Below are positions 7,026 through 15,550 of a stretch of DNA of 64,000 nt, one piece after another. The DNA comes from Enterobacter sp. RHBSTW-00994 (GTDB lineage: Bacteria > Pseudomonadota > Gammaproteobacteria > Enterobacterales > Enterobacteriaceae). The stretch is from NCBI RefSeq assembly GCF_013782625.1, contig NZ_CP056199.1, positions 3,800,588 through 3,864,587 on the forward strand, written 5' to 3'. Position numbers and translations under genes: made by a program. The notes beneath the pieces were generated by a model, which saw only the letters and a list, made by a program, of their open reading frames with translations, searched no databases and was not told the DNA's origin. The stretch's first letter is position 1. Each line of letters opens with the position of its first letter.

Positions 7026-8312
7026 ATGAAAAAAGTGCTTTTAAGCGCCGCTATCTCCGCTACCCTGGGACTTACCGCTCTGCCATCGATGGCGAAAGAT
7101 GTTGATTTACGTATGTCCTGGTGGGGGGGCAATGGCCGCCATCAGGTGACGCTGAAGGCGTTAGAAGAGTTCCACAAACTGAATCCGGATATTACCGTGA
7201 AAGCGGAATACACCGGCTGGGACGGTCACCTTTCCCGTCTGACCACCCAGATTGCGGGCGGTACTGAGCCAGACGTGATGCAAACCAACTGGAACTGGTT
7301 GCCGATCTTCTCGAAAAACGGTGACGGCTTCTACGACCTGAACAAAATGAAAGATGTGATCGACCTGACGCAGTTCGATCCCAAAGAACTTCAGTCCACC
7401 ACCGTTAACGGCAAACTGAACGGGATCCCGATTTCAGTCACCGCACGCGTCTTCTATTTCAACGATGAAACCTGGAAGAAAGCGGGCGTTGAATACCCGA
7501 AAACCTGGGATGAGCTGATGGCGGCGGGTAAAGCGTTCGAAAGCAAACTCGGCAAACAGTACTACCCTGTTGTCCTGGAGCACCAGGACACACTGGCGCT
7601 GCTGAACTCTTATATGATTCAGAAGTACAACATTCCGGCGGTTGATGAGCAGGCGAAGAAATTCTCGTACAGCAAAGAGCAGTGGGTGGAGTTCTTCCAG
7701 ACATACAAAAAACTGGTTGATAGCCACGTCATGCCAGACACCAAGTACTATGCGTCGTTTGGTAAGAGCAACATGTACGAAATGAAACCGTGGATCCAGG
7801 GTGAATGGGGCGGTACGTACATGTGGAACTCCACCATTAACAAGTACTCCGATAACCTGAAGCCACCAGCCAAACTGGAACTGGGTAACTACCCAATGCT
7901 GCCGGGTGCGACGGACGCAGGTCTGTTCTTTAAACCTGCCCAGATGCTCTCGATTGGTAAATCCACCAAAAACCCAGAAGCAGCGGCCAAAGTCATTAAC
8001 TTCCTGCTGAACAGCAAAGAAGGGGTTGATACGCTGGGCCTTGAGCGTGGTGTTCCACTGAGTAAAGCAGCAGTGCAATTCCTGACGGAAGACGGCACGA
8101 TCAAAGAGAGCGACCCGTCTGTTGCCGGTCTGCGCCTGGCACAGTCCCTGCCAGCCAAATTGTCCGTATCGCCTTACTTTGATGACCCGCAGATCGTCGC
8201 GCAGTTTGGTACTTCTCTGCAGTACATCGACTATGGCCAGAAAACGGTAGAAGAGACCGCAGCAGACTTCCAGCGTCAGGCTGAACGTATCCTGAAACGA
8301 GCAATGCGCTAA
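7026..8312 (+). CDS. togB: TogB, periplasmic oligogalacturonide-binding protein
   Basis: Extracellular solute-binding protein family 1, 428 residues. Signal peptide of about 23 residues (lysine pair, hydrophobic core, cleavage after PSMA). The mature protein has the family's aromatic-rich ligand face (RMSWWGGNGRH, NWNWLPIF), consistent with binding sugar acids. It delivers periplasmic oligogalacturonides, entered through KdgM, to TogMN. I chose ATG 7026 after TAATGGAGTTATAAAA because the longer frame from 6978 overlaps togA and would bury the signal peptide. A strong hairpin terminator follows the stop. Confidence 0.88.
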   Translation: MKKVLLSAAISATLGLTALPSMAKDVDLRMSWWGGNGRHQVTLKALEEFHKLNPDITVKAEYTGWDGHLSRLTTQIAGGTEPDVMQTNWNWLPIFSKNGDGFYDLNKMKDVIDLTQFDPKELQSTTVNGKLNGIPISVTARVFYFNDETWKKAGVEYPKTWDELMAAGKAFESKLGKQYYPVVLEHQDTLALLNSYMIQKYNIPAVDEQAKKFSYSKEQWVEFFQTYKKLVDSHVMPDTKYYASFGKSNMYEMKPWIQGEWGGTYMWNSTINKYSDNLKPPAKLELGNYPMLPGATDAGLFFKPAQMLSIGKSTKNPEAAAKVINFLLNSKEGVDTLGLERGVPLSKAAVQFLTEDGTIKESDPSVAGLRLAQSLPAKLSVSPYFDDPQIVAQFGTSLQYIDYGQKTVEETAADFQRQAERILKRAMR

Positions 8313-8327
8313 GTCCTATCCATCATA

Positions 8328-8361
8328 AATACCCTGCCGCTTTTGCGGCGGGGTATTTTTT
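8328..8361 (+). terminator. Terminator between togB and the PL22 lyase paralogue
   Basis: AATACCCTGCCGC / GCGGCGGGGTATT stem with TTTT loop and a run of T's, a classic intrinsic terminator. It stands between togB and a lyase gene on the same strand only 67 bases on, so the lyase would be expressed by readthrough at a lower level than tog, or from its own unseen promoter. Confidence 0.8.
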
Positions 8362-8379
8362 TATCTCAAGGAGAGAAAA

Positions 8380-9507
8380 ATGAAAGGCAAAATCATCCCG
8401 CTGAATTTTCGCACACGCCTGGACAGTGAAACCGGACACGAAGTGATACGGATGACGCCCCCGCACATTATTTGTCACCGTAACTACTTCTATCAAAAAT
8501 GTTTTACCCGCGATGGCAGCAAACTGATTTTTGGCGGTGCGTTTGAAGGGCACTGGAATTACTACCTGCTGGATATTGCGCAGCAACAGGCGACCCAACT
8601 GACCGACGGTGCAGGCGATAATACCTTTGGCGGTTTTTTATCGGCTGACGACCAGTCCCTGTGGTACGTCAAAAATAACCGTGAACTGAGACTCGTCGAT
8701 CTTGCCTCGTTCGAAGAACGGATTGTGTACGAGGTCGATGACGAGTGGGTGGCTTACGGAACCTGGGTCGCAAACACCGACTGTACCCGGCTGGTCGGTA
8801 TCGAAATCAAGAAAAGTGACTGGCAGCCGCTCACCGACTGGAGCAAATTCCGCGCCTTTTACTTTACGCAACCCGAATGCCGCCTCATCAATATTGATTT
8901 ACGGACAGGTGAAAGACGCGTGATGTTGCAGGAAAAACGCTGGCTCGGACACCCTCTCTATCGCCCGTTTGACGATAATACCGTCGCCTTTTGCCATGAA
9001 GGGCCGCGTGATGCGATCGACGCCCGTATGTGGCTGATTAATGAAGATGGCAGCAACGTGCGCAAAGTTCGTCAGCACGCGCCGGGTGAAAGCTTTACCC
9101 ATGAGTTCTGGGTTCCGGATGGTTCCGCACTTTATTACGTTACCCACAAGGAAAACGATCCACAACGCTATCTGTTCAGTGCCAATCCGCAAACACTGGA
9201 GAACCGCCAGTTGATGGCTATTCCGCCTTGCTCTCACCTGATGAGTAACCACGACGGCTCGCTGATTGTTGGCGACGGTGCGCCGCACAACACCGGCGAT
9301 ATTAGCCTGAACGATCCGTTTATCTGGGTATTTGATATTCGTGCGGGAACGCAGAAAGCGATTTGCCAGCACAACACCAGCTGGAAAGTGCTGGATGGCG
9401 ACCGCCAGGTGACGCATCCCCATCCGTCGTTCTCGCCGGATAACAAATGGGTTCTGTATACATCTGATGAAGAAGGAATGCCTGCACTTTACCTGTGTGC
9501 GGTCTGA
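8380..9507 (+). CDS. Second oligogalacturonate lyase-like protein (PL22 paralogue)
   Basis: Seven-bladed beta-propeller protein of 375 residues in polysaccharide lyase family 22. It is roughly 60% identical by eye to the Ogl encoded at 13430. The residues known in Yersinia enterocolitica Ogl are all present in shifted numbering: Arg216, catalytic-base His241, and the metal ligands His286, Gln343, His346 and His348. No signal peptide, so cytoplasmic. Expected to cleave di- or trigalacturonate by beta-elimination, possibly with a different chain-length or methylation preference from Ogl. It follows togB after a terminator; GGAGAG lies before ATG 8380. Presence of two PL22 genes in one locus is unusual. 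Confidence 0.85.
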   Translation: MKGKIIPLNFRTRLDSETGHEVIRMTPPHIICHRNYFYQKCFTRDGSKLIFGGAFEGHWNYYLLDIAQQQATQLTDGAGDNTFGGFLSADDQSLWYVKNNRELRLVDLASFEERIVYEVDDEWVAYGTWVANTDCTRLVGIEIKKSDWQPLTDWSKFRAFYFTQPECRLINIDLRTGERRVMLQEKRWLGHPLYRPFDDNTVAFCHEGPRDAIDARMWLINEDGSNVRKVRQHAPGESFTHEFWVPDGSALYYVTHKENDPQRYLFSANPQTLENRQLMAIPPCSHLMSNHDGSLIVGDGAPHNTGDISLNDPFIWVFDIRAGTQKAICQHNTSWKVLDGDRQVTHPHPSFSPDNKWVLYTSDEEGMPALYLCAV

Positions 9508-9553
9508 CGTTCTTGTTCTCCCCCTCTCCCGGCCAGAAAGGAGGAGAACTGTA

Positions 9554-9580
9554 TGCCCGGTAAACGTACGCTACCGGGCA
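9554..9580. terminator. Bidirectional hairpin between PL22 paralogue and araE
   Basis: TGCCCGGTA and TACCGGGCA form a perfect 9-base stem around ten bases, located between two convergent genes. No long T-tract on either side. A partial copy of the CCCTCTCCC repeat family lies just before it at 9522-9531. Confidence 0.5.
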
Positions 9581-9586
9581 TTAACC

Positions 9587-11002
9587 TTACACGCCGATAT
9601 CACGCAACTTCTCTCCCGCCATCAGCTTGCGTTCAATGTGCTCCAGCGTGACACCTTTAGTTTCAGGAATAAGCCAGAACGTGACGCCAATAAACGCGAT
9701 ATTCAGAACGGTATAGAGCCAGAAGGTTCCCGCTGCGCCAATCGAATCCAGCAAGGTGAGGAACGTCGCGCCAATGATCATGTTCGACACCCAGTTCGTG
9801 GTAGTGGAACAGGTGATACCGAAGTCACGGCATTTCAGTGGCTGAATTTCGGAACACAAGATCCACACGACAGGTGCGGCACTCATGGCATAGCCGGCAA
9901 TACACATCATGGTCATACCAACGGAGAGCCATGAAAGACCGCTCGACGCTGTGCCATTATCGAACTGCATCAGGCAATAGCCCAGGATCAACGTCCCCAG
10001 CGCCATTACGCTAAAACCAATTTTCAGCGCGGGTTTACGCCCCGCTTTATCTACCGTGAACACCGCAATAAAGGTGGCGAACATAAAGGTCAGCCCAACC
10101 ACCAGAGTGGCAATCATCTGCTGCTCCGTCGTGGTGAAACCCGCCATTTTGAAGATGCGCGGCGCGTAATACATGATGATGTTCATCCCGGTAAACTGCT
10201 GCATTGCCTGCAACAACATGCCGAGGAACACCGCCCGACGCACGTTGCGGTTCACCTTAAAGAGCGCCCACCCCCCCTGCTTCAGCTTCAGGCTTTCGCG
10301 GATTTCATTCAGCTCGTCACGTGCTTTCTCAGAGGTATCACGCAACATCCGCAAGACCTCTTCCGCCTCCACATGACGTCCTTTTTGCGCCAGCCAGCGT
10401 GGGCTGTTCGGCAGGAAAACCACCAGAACCATCAGCACCAGGGCGGGAAGTGCCAGCACGCCAAGCATAGCCCGCCAGTTACCGGTGTAGCTAAACCAGG
10501 TATCTGACAGAAATGCCAGCACGATACCGAGCGTCACCATCAGCTGATACATACTGATCATTTTGCCGCGTACATTTTCACTGGCCATTTCGGAGAGATA
10601 CAGCGGCGCAGTGTATGACGCAATCCCCACGGCGACCCCGAGCAGCACGCGGGAAAGCAGTAATAGTTCGATACCCGTGGCGAAAGCGGAGCCCAGTGAG
10701 CCCGCAACAAACAAAATCGCCCCGACCATCAGGCTGTATTTACGTCCCAGCCGGAAAGAGAGCCAGCCGTTGAACAGCGCCCCTATGGCGGCCCCCAGCA
10801 TCATGCTACTGACCACCCACTCCTGCAGGCGGCTACTGAGGGTAAAGTGATCGGTAATAAAGGGTAATGCACCGGCAATCACACCGATATCCAGCCCAAA
10901 CAACAAGCCTGCCACCGCTGCCGCGATAGAGACGAACTGGTTCATACGTCGGGTGTCGCGCACTGCACCTGGCATAAGGGTAGAGTCATTTATAGATGTC
11001 AT
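9587..11002 (-). CDS. araE: AraE, L-arabinose:proton symporter
   Basis: Major facilitator superfamily sugar porter of 471 residues with twelve transmembrane segments and the central cytoplasmic loop (about 215-275). Sugar-porter signatures are visible: RLGRK after TM2, [12 protein letters not shown] before the loop, [14 protein letters not shown] in TM7, DKAGRKP, and [12 protein letters not shown] at the C-terminus. Almost every segment matches E. coli AraE, which has 472 residues. Low-affinity, high-capacity arabinose uptake at the inner membrane. Transcribed alone; the upstream 313 bases hold a CRP-like site. In K-12 it lies directly beside ygeA; here the tog cluster separates them. Arabinose is a pectin side-chain sugar, so the placement makes biological sense. 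Confidence 0.95.
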   Translation of the reverse strand: MTSINDSTLMPGAVRDTRRMNQFVSIAAAVAGLLFGLDIGVIAGALPFITDHFTLSSRLQEWVVSSMMLGAAIGALFNGWLSFRLGRKYSLMVGAILFVAGSLGSAFATGIELLLLSRVLLGVAVGIASYTAPLYLSEMASENVRGKMISMYQLMVTLGIVLAFLSDTWFSYTGNWRAMLGVLALPALVLMVLVVFLPNSPRWLAQKGRHVEAEEVLRMLRDTSEKARDELNEIRESLKLKQGGWALFKVNRNVRRAVFLGMLLQAMQQFTGMNIIMYYAPRIFKMAGFTTTEQQMIATLVVGLTFMFATFIAVFTVDKAGRKPALKIGFSVMALGTLILGYCLMQFDNGTASSGLSWLSVGMTMMCIAGYAMSAAPVVWILCSEIQPLKCRDFGITCSTTTNWVSNMIIGATFLTLLDSIGAAGTFWLYTVLNIAFIGVTFWLIPETKGVTLEHIERKLMAGEKLRDIGV

Positions 11003-11190
11003 ATTTTCCTGCCTGAACAGCGAAATTCGTTAACTGAAATTACGAGATAGCGAGAAAAAGTGTCAGGCGGGAATTCGCGAAGTTATGGATTATTTGGCTG
11101 TGCAATAGCGATCTGTGATGGACATTACAATTTAAACTAATGGTGAATAACAGCTTAATTATGTTAAGTCATTAATTTCAAATAAATAAA

Positions 11191-11212
11191 ACTGTGATGC
11201 ACGTCATTTATG
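11191..11212. promoter_or_regulatory. CRP-like site upstream of araE
   Basis: ACTGTGATGCACGTCATT: perfect TGTGA, six-base spacer, TCATT for TCACA. araE is CRP-dependent in E. coli, so a site here is expected. Centred about 200 bases from the start codon. Confidence 0.5.
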
Positions 11213-11269
11213 AATTACTGATATGGATTTTTCATCTTTATCGATATGGATAATGGTAATTTTCAGGCA

Positions 11270-11302
11270 AAAAAAACCTCCACCCGTGGGCAGAGGGTCT
11301 TA
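11270..11302 (-). terminator. Probable kduD terminator
   Basis: Read on the minus strand: CCTCTGCCCA-CGGG-TGGAGG followed by eight T's. The stem is slightly irregular but the T-tract and position 14 bases after the kduD stop codon make it a likely intrinsic terminator. Confidence 0.55.
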
Positions 11303-11315
11303 TTCATGCTGCGGA

Positions 11316-12077
11316 TTAGCGCGCCAGCCAGCCACCATCCACCGCGACGGTATAACCATTGATGTAATCGGATGCTGGTGAGGCGAGGAACACAATCGGC
11401 CCCTTCAGATCGTCTGGCAGACCCCAGCGACCTGCCGGGATACGGTCGAGGATCGCCGCACTACGCTCTTCATCCGCACGCAGTTGCTGGGTGTTATTGG
11501 TCGCCATGTAACCCGGTGCAATTGCGTTGACGTTGATGCTGTGCTGTGCCCATTCATTCGCCAGCAGACGAGTTACGCCCATCACAGCGCTTTTCGACGC
11601 AGTATAAGACGGTACACGGATGCCACCCTGGAAGGAGAGCATGGAAGCGATATTAATGATCTTGCCGCCGTTGCCCTGCGCGATGAAATGCTTCGCCGCC
11701 GCCTGAGACATGAAGAACACGCTCTTGATGTTCAGGTTCATGACATCGTCCCAGTCGCGCTCACTGAAGTTGATTGCATCTTCACGGCGGATCAGACCGG
11801 CGTTATTCACGAGGATATCAATATGACCAAATTCAGCCACCGCACGATCCAACAGCTCAGGGATCACATCAATTTTACGCAGGTCAGCGGTCAGGCTCAG
11901 AAAACGGCGGCCCAGCGCAGTGACACGCTCAATAGTTTCAGTCGGCTCAACAATGTTGATGCCAACAATATCACAGCCCGCTTCCGCCAGACCTAACGCC
12001 ATACCCTGGCCCAGACCGGTATCACAACCAGAAACGACAGCCACTTTACCTTGCAGAGAGAATGCATCCAGAATCAT
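11316..12077 (-). CDS. kduD: KduD, 2-dehydro-3-deoxy-D-gluconate 5-dehydrogenase
   Basis: Short-chain dehydrogenase of 253 residues, same length as E. coli KduD. It reduces 2,5-diketo-3-deoxygluconate (DKII) with NADH to 2-keto-3-deoxygluconate in the cytoplasm. SDR features: cofactor glycine motif SGCDTGLGQG (17-26), NNAG at 91-94, catalytic Ser145, Tyr158 and Lys162 (YTASK). Follows kduI after 63 bases on the same strand and is probably cotranscribed under KdgR control. The product is the inducer that releases KdgR. Confidence 0.95.
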   Translation of the reverse strand: MILDAFSLQGKVAVVSGCDTGLGQGMALGLAEAGCDIVGINIVEPTETIERVTALGRRFLSLTADLRKIDVIPELLDRAVAEFGHIDILVNNAGLIRREDAINFSERDWDDVMNLNIKSVFFMSQAAAKHFIAQGNGGKIINIASMLSFQGGIRVPSYTASKSAVMGVTRLLANEWAQHSINVNAIAPGYMATNNTQQLRADEERSAAILDRIPAGRWGLPDDLKGPIVFLASPASDYINGYTVAVDGGWLAR

Positions 12078-12140
12078 GTTTTTTCCTTACTCTTTCAGCG
12101 CCTGTCACGAACAGGCATGTTTATGCTTAACTGCCCGCGA

Positions 12141-12977
12141 CTAGCGCAGATCTTTAACAGCGACGTGGTCCATGTCATCAAAGACCTGGTTTTCACCGAC
12201 CATACCCCAGATGAAGGTATAGGCGCGGGTTCCCACGCCTGAGTGAATTGACCAGCTTGGAGAAATCACGGCCTGCTCGTTGTGCATCACGATATGACGC
12301 GTTTCCTGCGGCTGCCCCATCATATGGAACACGCAGGCGTCCTCTTCCATGTTGAAGTAGAAATAGACTTCCATGCGACGCTCGTGGGTGTGGCACGGCA
12401 TGGTGTTCCACAGGTTGCCCGGCTCAAGCTCGGTCAGCCCCATGCTGAGCTGGCAAGTTTCCAGCACATCCGGAACAAAGTATTTGTTGATGGTGCGACG
12501 GTTGCTGGTGAGGTTATCGCCCAGCGTGACCGGTGAAACATCCGCTGGAGTCACTTTTTTGGTTGGATAAGCGGTGTGGGCTGGTGCGCAGTTGTAGTAA
12601 AACTTAGCGGGCTTACCGCTATCGATACTGGCAAAGATCACCTCTTTTGCCCCTTTACCGACATACAACGCATCGCGATGACCGATTTCATAACAGTGGC
12701 CGTCAACGGTGATTGTGCCTGGGCCACCAATGTTTATCACACCCAGTTCACGGCGTTCCAGGAAGTCACTCACGCCCAGCTGTTTGCCCACTTCACCGCC
12801 TACAGAGACCATTTTTGCCACCGGCATAATGCCGCCAACGATGATGCGGTCAATGTGGCTATACACCATGGTGTAAGCATCGGCTTCAAACACCTTTTCA
12901 ACTAAAAACTCATTGCGCAGTGCCTGGGTATCCAGCGTCTTAGCATGCGCGCTGTGGATGCTTTGTCTGACGTCCAC
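12141..12977 (-). CDS. kduI: KduI, 5-keto-4-deoxyuronate isomerase
   Basis: Zinc cupin of 278 residues that isomerises 5-keto-4-deoxyuronate (DKI) to 2,5-diketo-3-deoxygluconate (DKII). Zinc ligands known in E. coli KduI are at identical positions: His196, His198, Glu203 and His245. I set the start at GTG 12977 (V-D-V-R-Q), preceded by GGAGGGTAAT, because it gives exactly the K-12 length; the in-frame ATG at 13052 would overlap the KdgR operator. First gene of kduI-kduD, with two KdgR-type operators upstream. Confidence 0.94.
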   Translation of the reverse strand: MDVRQSIHSAHAKTLDTQALRNEFLVEKVFEADAYTMVYSHIDRIIVGGIMPVAKMVSVGGEVGKQLGVSDFLERRELGVINIGGPGTITVDGHCYEIGHRDALYVGKGAKEVIFASIDSGKPAKFYYNCAPAHTAYPTKKVTPADVSPVTLGDNLTSNRRTINKYFVPDVLETCQLSMGLTELEPGNLWNTMPCHTHERRMEVYFYFNMEEDACVFHMMGQPQETRHIVMHNEQAVISPSWSIHSGVGTRAYTFIWGMVGENQVFDDMDHVAVKDLR

Positions 12978-13019
12978 ATTACCCTCCAGAATTGATCGTG
13001 CCCAAAGGTAAAGATAATT

Positions 13020-13038
13020 AACGAAACAACGTTCCGTT
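13020..13038. promoter_or_regulatory. KdgR-type operator 1 upstream of kduI
   Basis: AACGAAACAACGTTCCGTT matches the consensus at 16 of 19 positions, with one mismatch in the core. It lies 43 bases before the kduI GTG, in or near the promoter/leader. Confidence 0.55.
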
Positions 13039-13086
13039 TTCTCGATTGGCACATAGTATCTGCTGAGAAATGGCTTTTCAATTACA

Positions 13087-13105
13087 TTTAAAACAACGTT
13101 TCAAT
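13087..13105. promoter_or_regulatory. KdgR-type operator 2 upstream of kduI
   Basis: TTTAAAACAACGTTTCAAT has a perfect 13-base core (AAAACAACGTTTC) and degenerate flanks. It lies about 110 bases upstream of kduI. Confidence 0.55.
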
Positions 13106-13330
13106 TTTTCCGCATCTTAATGCCAAAAGTGTAGTTCCGATCACGATTGTTGGGAGGTTGACGCAGAAGCGCCTAATGAGATGGTCTGGAATGTTTAAAT
13201 ATTTATGATAATTAACAATGCATTATAAAACCTTCAAAATTTGACGGCATAAAAAACATTCGGTGCTAAAAATCAAAGATACGGATCGGTATTTCTCTTT
13301 TTCTTATAAATTGAGTCACCAGTCACACAT

Positions 13331-13349
13331 AATGAAACGATGTTTTGAT
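13331..13349. promoter_or_regulatory. KdgR-type operator upstream of ogl
   Basis: AATGAAACGATGTTTTGAT matches the consensus at 17 of 19 positions with a perfect core. It ends 80 bases before the ogl start codon. Confidence 0.7.
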
Positions 13350-13429
13350 ATTTTATCGCTTGGTTTTTAACTTATCTTTCATTCAGGTTCGGCGGTGACT
13401 ATCCTGCCGCCGATATAAAGGAGTGCATC

Positions 13430-14605
13430 ATGGCTAAAGGTATGCGGGTCAAGCTGAACTATGAGACCAGCCGCGATCCGGATACAGGCGTGGAAATCAC
13501 ACGTCTGACCCCACCCGAAGTAACCTGTCATCGCAACTACTTCTATCAGAAGTGCTTTTTCAATGATGGCAGCCACCTGCTGTTCGCGGGGGAGTTCGAC
13601 GGCCACTGGAACTACTACCTGCTGGATCTGAATAAAGCAGAAGCCGTACAGTTGACCGAAGGTGCAGGCGATAACACGTTTGGTGGCTTCCTCTCTCCGG
13701 ACGATAAATCCTTCTACTATGTGAAGAATGACCGCACGCTACTGGAAGTGAATTTGCAGACGCTGGCCGAGCGCGAAGTGTATCGCGTTTCTGACGAATG
13801 GGTTGGCTACGGTACCTGGGTGGCAAACAGCGATTGCACTAAGCTGGTCGGTATCGAGATTGCGAAAAGTGACTGGACACCGCTCAACGACTGGAAAATT
13901 TTCCACGAATTCTTCCACAAAGGGCCACACTGTCGCCTGCTGCGCGTGGATTTGAAAACCGGTGAAAGTGTCACGATCCACGAAGAGAAAAACTGGCTGG
14001 GTCATCCTATTTACCGCCCTTTCCATGACGACACCGTCGCCTTCTGCCACGAAGGACCGCATGATTTAGTTGATGCCCGCATGTGGCTGGTCAATGAAGA
14101 CGGCAGCAACGTGCGCAAAGTGAAAGAACATGCTGAAGGCGAAAGCTGCACCCACGAATTCTGGGTTCCGAATGGTTCTGCACTGGTCTATGTTTCCTAT
14201 CTGAAAGGCAAACAGGGCCGTACCATTTACAGTTTTAACCCGGACACTGGCGTTAACGAAGCCGTGATGCAGATGCCAGCCTGTTCTCACCTGATGAGCA
14301 ACTTCGACGGTACGCTGCTGGTTGGTGATGGTTCAGGTACACCTGTCGATGTGAAGGATACCAGCGGCTACACCATCGATAACGACCCGTATCTTTATGC
14401 CTTTGATGTGGCGAAAAAAGCGTACTTCCGTATTGCCCGCCACGACACCTCCTGGGCGACGGTGGCAAACAGCCGCCAGGTTACCCACCCGCATCCATCC
14501 TTTACCCCGGATGATAACGCGGTTCTGTTCAGTTCCGATAAAGACGGCAAACCTGCGCTCTATATCGCGAAACTCCCCGAGCAACCTGAAATGTTGCATG
14601 CATGA
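13430..14605 (+). CDS. ogl: Ogl, oligogalacturonate lyase (PL22)
   Basis: Cytoplasmic beta-propeller lyase of 391 residues that splits unsaturated digalacturonate to two 4,5-unsaturated galacturonates. Residues established in Yersinia enterocolitica Ogl fall at the very same numbers here: Arg217, catalytic-base His242, and manganese ligands His287, Gln350, His353 and His355 (in RQVTHPHPSF). No signal peptide. Monocistronic between the divergent kduI-kduD operon and the convergent kdgM, with a KdgR operator upstream and a terminator after it. ATG 13430 follows AAGGAGTGCATC. E. coli K-12 lacks it. Confidence 0.94.
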   Translation: MAKGMRVKLNYETSRDPDTGVEITRLTPPEVTCHRNYFYQKCFFNDGSHLLFAGEFDGHWNYYLLDLNKAEAVQLTEGAGDNTFGGFLSPDDKSFYYVKNDRTLLEVNLQTLAEREVYRVSDEWVGYGTWVANSDCTKLVGIEIAKSDWTPLNDWKIFHEFFHKGPHCRLLRVDLKTGESVTIHEEKNWLGHPIYRPFHDDTVAFCHEGPHDLVDARMWLVNEDGSNVRKVKEHAEGESCTHEFWVPNGSALVYVSYLKGKQGRTIYSFNPDTGVNEAVMQMPACSHLMSNFDGTLLVGDGSGTPVDVKDTSGYTIDNDPYLYAFDVAKKAYFRIARHDTSWATVANSRQVTHPHPSFTPDDNAVLFSSDKDGKPALYIAKLPEQPEMLHA

Positions 14606-14634
14606 TTTGAGTTAGTGTTTCTGTAACTGGCCTT

Positions 14635-14660
14635 GCCCTCCCGCGCGGAGGGCTTTTTTT
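14635..14660 (+). terminator. ogl terminator
   Basis: GCCCTCC and GGAGGGC form a 7-base stem around CGCGC and are followed by seven T's, 30 bases after the ogl stop codon. Confidence 0.8.
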
Positions 14661-14756
14661 GCCTGTTATCACCGTTACCCATGTATCCGATCTAAAGTGT
14701 TACTCATGTTTCCGGTTCATATCGCAGCGCCGCCACCCGGCATTTTTCTCCACACA

Positions 14757-14788
14757 AAAAAACCGGCTCACGTGGAGCCGGCTTTTTC
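14757..14788 (-). terminator. kdgM terminator (bidirectional)
   Basis: AAGCCGGCTC / GAGCCGGTT stem with an ACGT loop, flanked by T-tracts on both strands. It lies about 25 bases after the kdgM stop codon (kdgM is on the minus strand) and could stop transcription from either side. Confidence 0.75.
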
Positions 14789-14811
14789 CCGGAGATATTG
14801 CTTATTATTTA

Positions 14812-15495
14812 TTAGAACGAATATGCCACGCCTAAACGGAAACGGGTCTGACGTTCATCGGTATCTTTCACACCGACGTTACCCACTTCAACATAAGGGG
14901 CCCAGTTTTTATCCAGTTTGTACGCCAGCTTGGCGTTATATTCGTTGGAGTAGTCTTTGTTGTTATTACGAATCATACCTTCTGAGCTCTTCGCGTAGAC
15001 GTAGTTCAGTTCGGTACGGAAATCGCCCATTACCCAACCTACCCATGCATCACCACGGTTAACTTTGTCATCTTCTTTATTAGAGCTTGATGGGTAGCGG
15101 GTATATTCATAACGGTAACGAGCGGCAACGTAGAAGCCATTATCGAAGCTATATTGCAAATGCAAATTTGGTTTATATATTGTTCGGCTGTCATTACTTT
15201 CAATTGTGAAAGCCGGAGTCAGCGCAATATTATCGGTCGCTTTCCAGCGCCAACTAATTTGATCTTCGTGACCGTTACCAACGACATCCGCAAATGGCTG
15301 ATCGGCTTTATCGCCACCTGATTTCCACTTCGCTTCAACAGAGAAACCTAAGCCATTCGCAAAACGGTGTGAAACAGAAACACGGTCGGCGTTAGAGCCG
15401 CTGTCAATGTATTCATGACGCAGATCGACGGTAACGGCCTGAGCCGCAAAAGACGCACCAACAAGAGAGGCAAGGACCAGAGATTTCTTAAACAT
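14812..15495 (-). CDS. kdgM: KdgM, oligogalacturonate-specific outer-membrane porin
   Basis: Small monomeric porin of 227 residues. Signal peptide of 20 residues (MFKK, hydrophobic core, AAQA), then alternating amphipathic beta strands for a 12-stranded barrel, ending in the outer-membrane signature RFRLGVAYSF with C-terminal Phe. The lumen-facing strands are rich in Arg and Lys (for example RYRYEYTRY), as needed for acidic oligomers. It lets oligogalacturonides into the periplasm for TogB. Transcribed alone with two KdgR-type operators just upstream. KdgM rather than the sialic-acid porin NanC is supported by the pectin genes around it. Confidence 0.9.
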   Translation of the reverse strand: MFKKSLVLASLVGASFAAQAVTVDLRHEYIDSGSNADRVSVSHRFANGLGFSVEAKWKSGGDKADQPFADVVGNGHEDQISWRWKATDNIALTPAFTIESNDSRTIYKPNLHLQYSFDNGFYVAARYRYEYTRYPSSSNKEDDKVNRGDAWVGWVMGDFRTELNYVYAKSSEGMIRNNNKDYSNEYNAKLAYKLDKNWAPYVEVGNVGVKDTDERQTRFRLGVAYSF

Positions 15496-15507
15496 GAAAA
15501 ACCCTCA

Positions 15508-15526
15508 ATTAAAATAACGTTTCGTT
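15508..15526. promoter_or_regulatory. KdgR-type operator proximal to kdgM
   Basis: On the kdgM strand it reads AACGAAACGTTATTTTAAT, 17 of 19 to consensus with a perfect core. It ends only 12 bases before the kdgM start, next to the ribosome binding site GAGGG, so a bound repressor would act as a roadblock just downstream of the promoter. Confidence 0.6.
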
Positions 15527-15550
15527 TTTATGGAACTGCAGTTTATTTTT

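Larger units (their letters stand above)
11003..11315. other. araE promoter region
   Basis: AT-rich and without a gene. For araE (transcribed leftwards) it contains a CRP-like sequence around 11191-11212 (TGTGA-TGCACG-TCATT) and a repeated TATGGA (11222-11227 and 11245-11250, which is TCCATA on the araE strand). TCCATA is the B-box of AraC half-sites, but the 23-base repeat distance differs from the usual 21. A kduD terminator-like hairpin is at the right end. Confidence 0.5.
12978..13429. other. Divergent kduI-ogl control region
   Basis: 452 AT-rich bases with no gene. It holds two KdgR-type operators nearest kduI (13020-13038, 13087-13105) and one near ogl (13331-13349). The two promoters face away from each other, so a single repressor could control both arms of the pathway from here. 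Confidence 0.7.

Noticed and set aside
14606..14811. Small plus-strand ORF at 14697-15062
   Set aside because: Antisense to kdgM and crosses its terminator.
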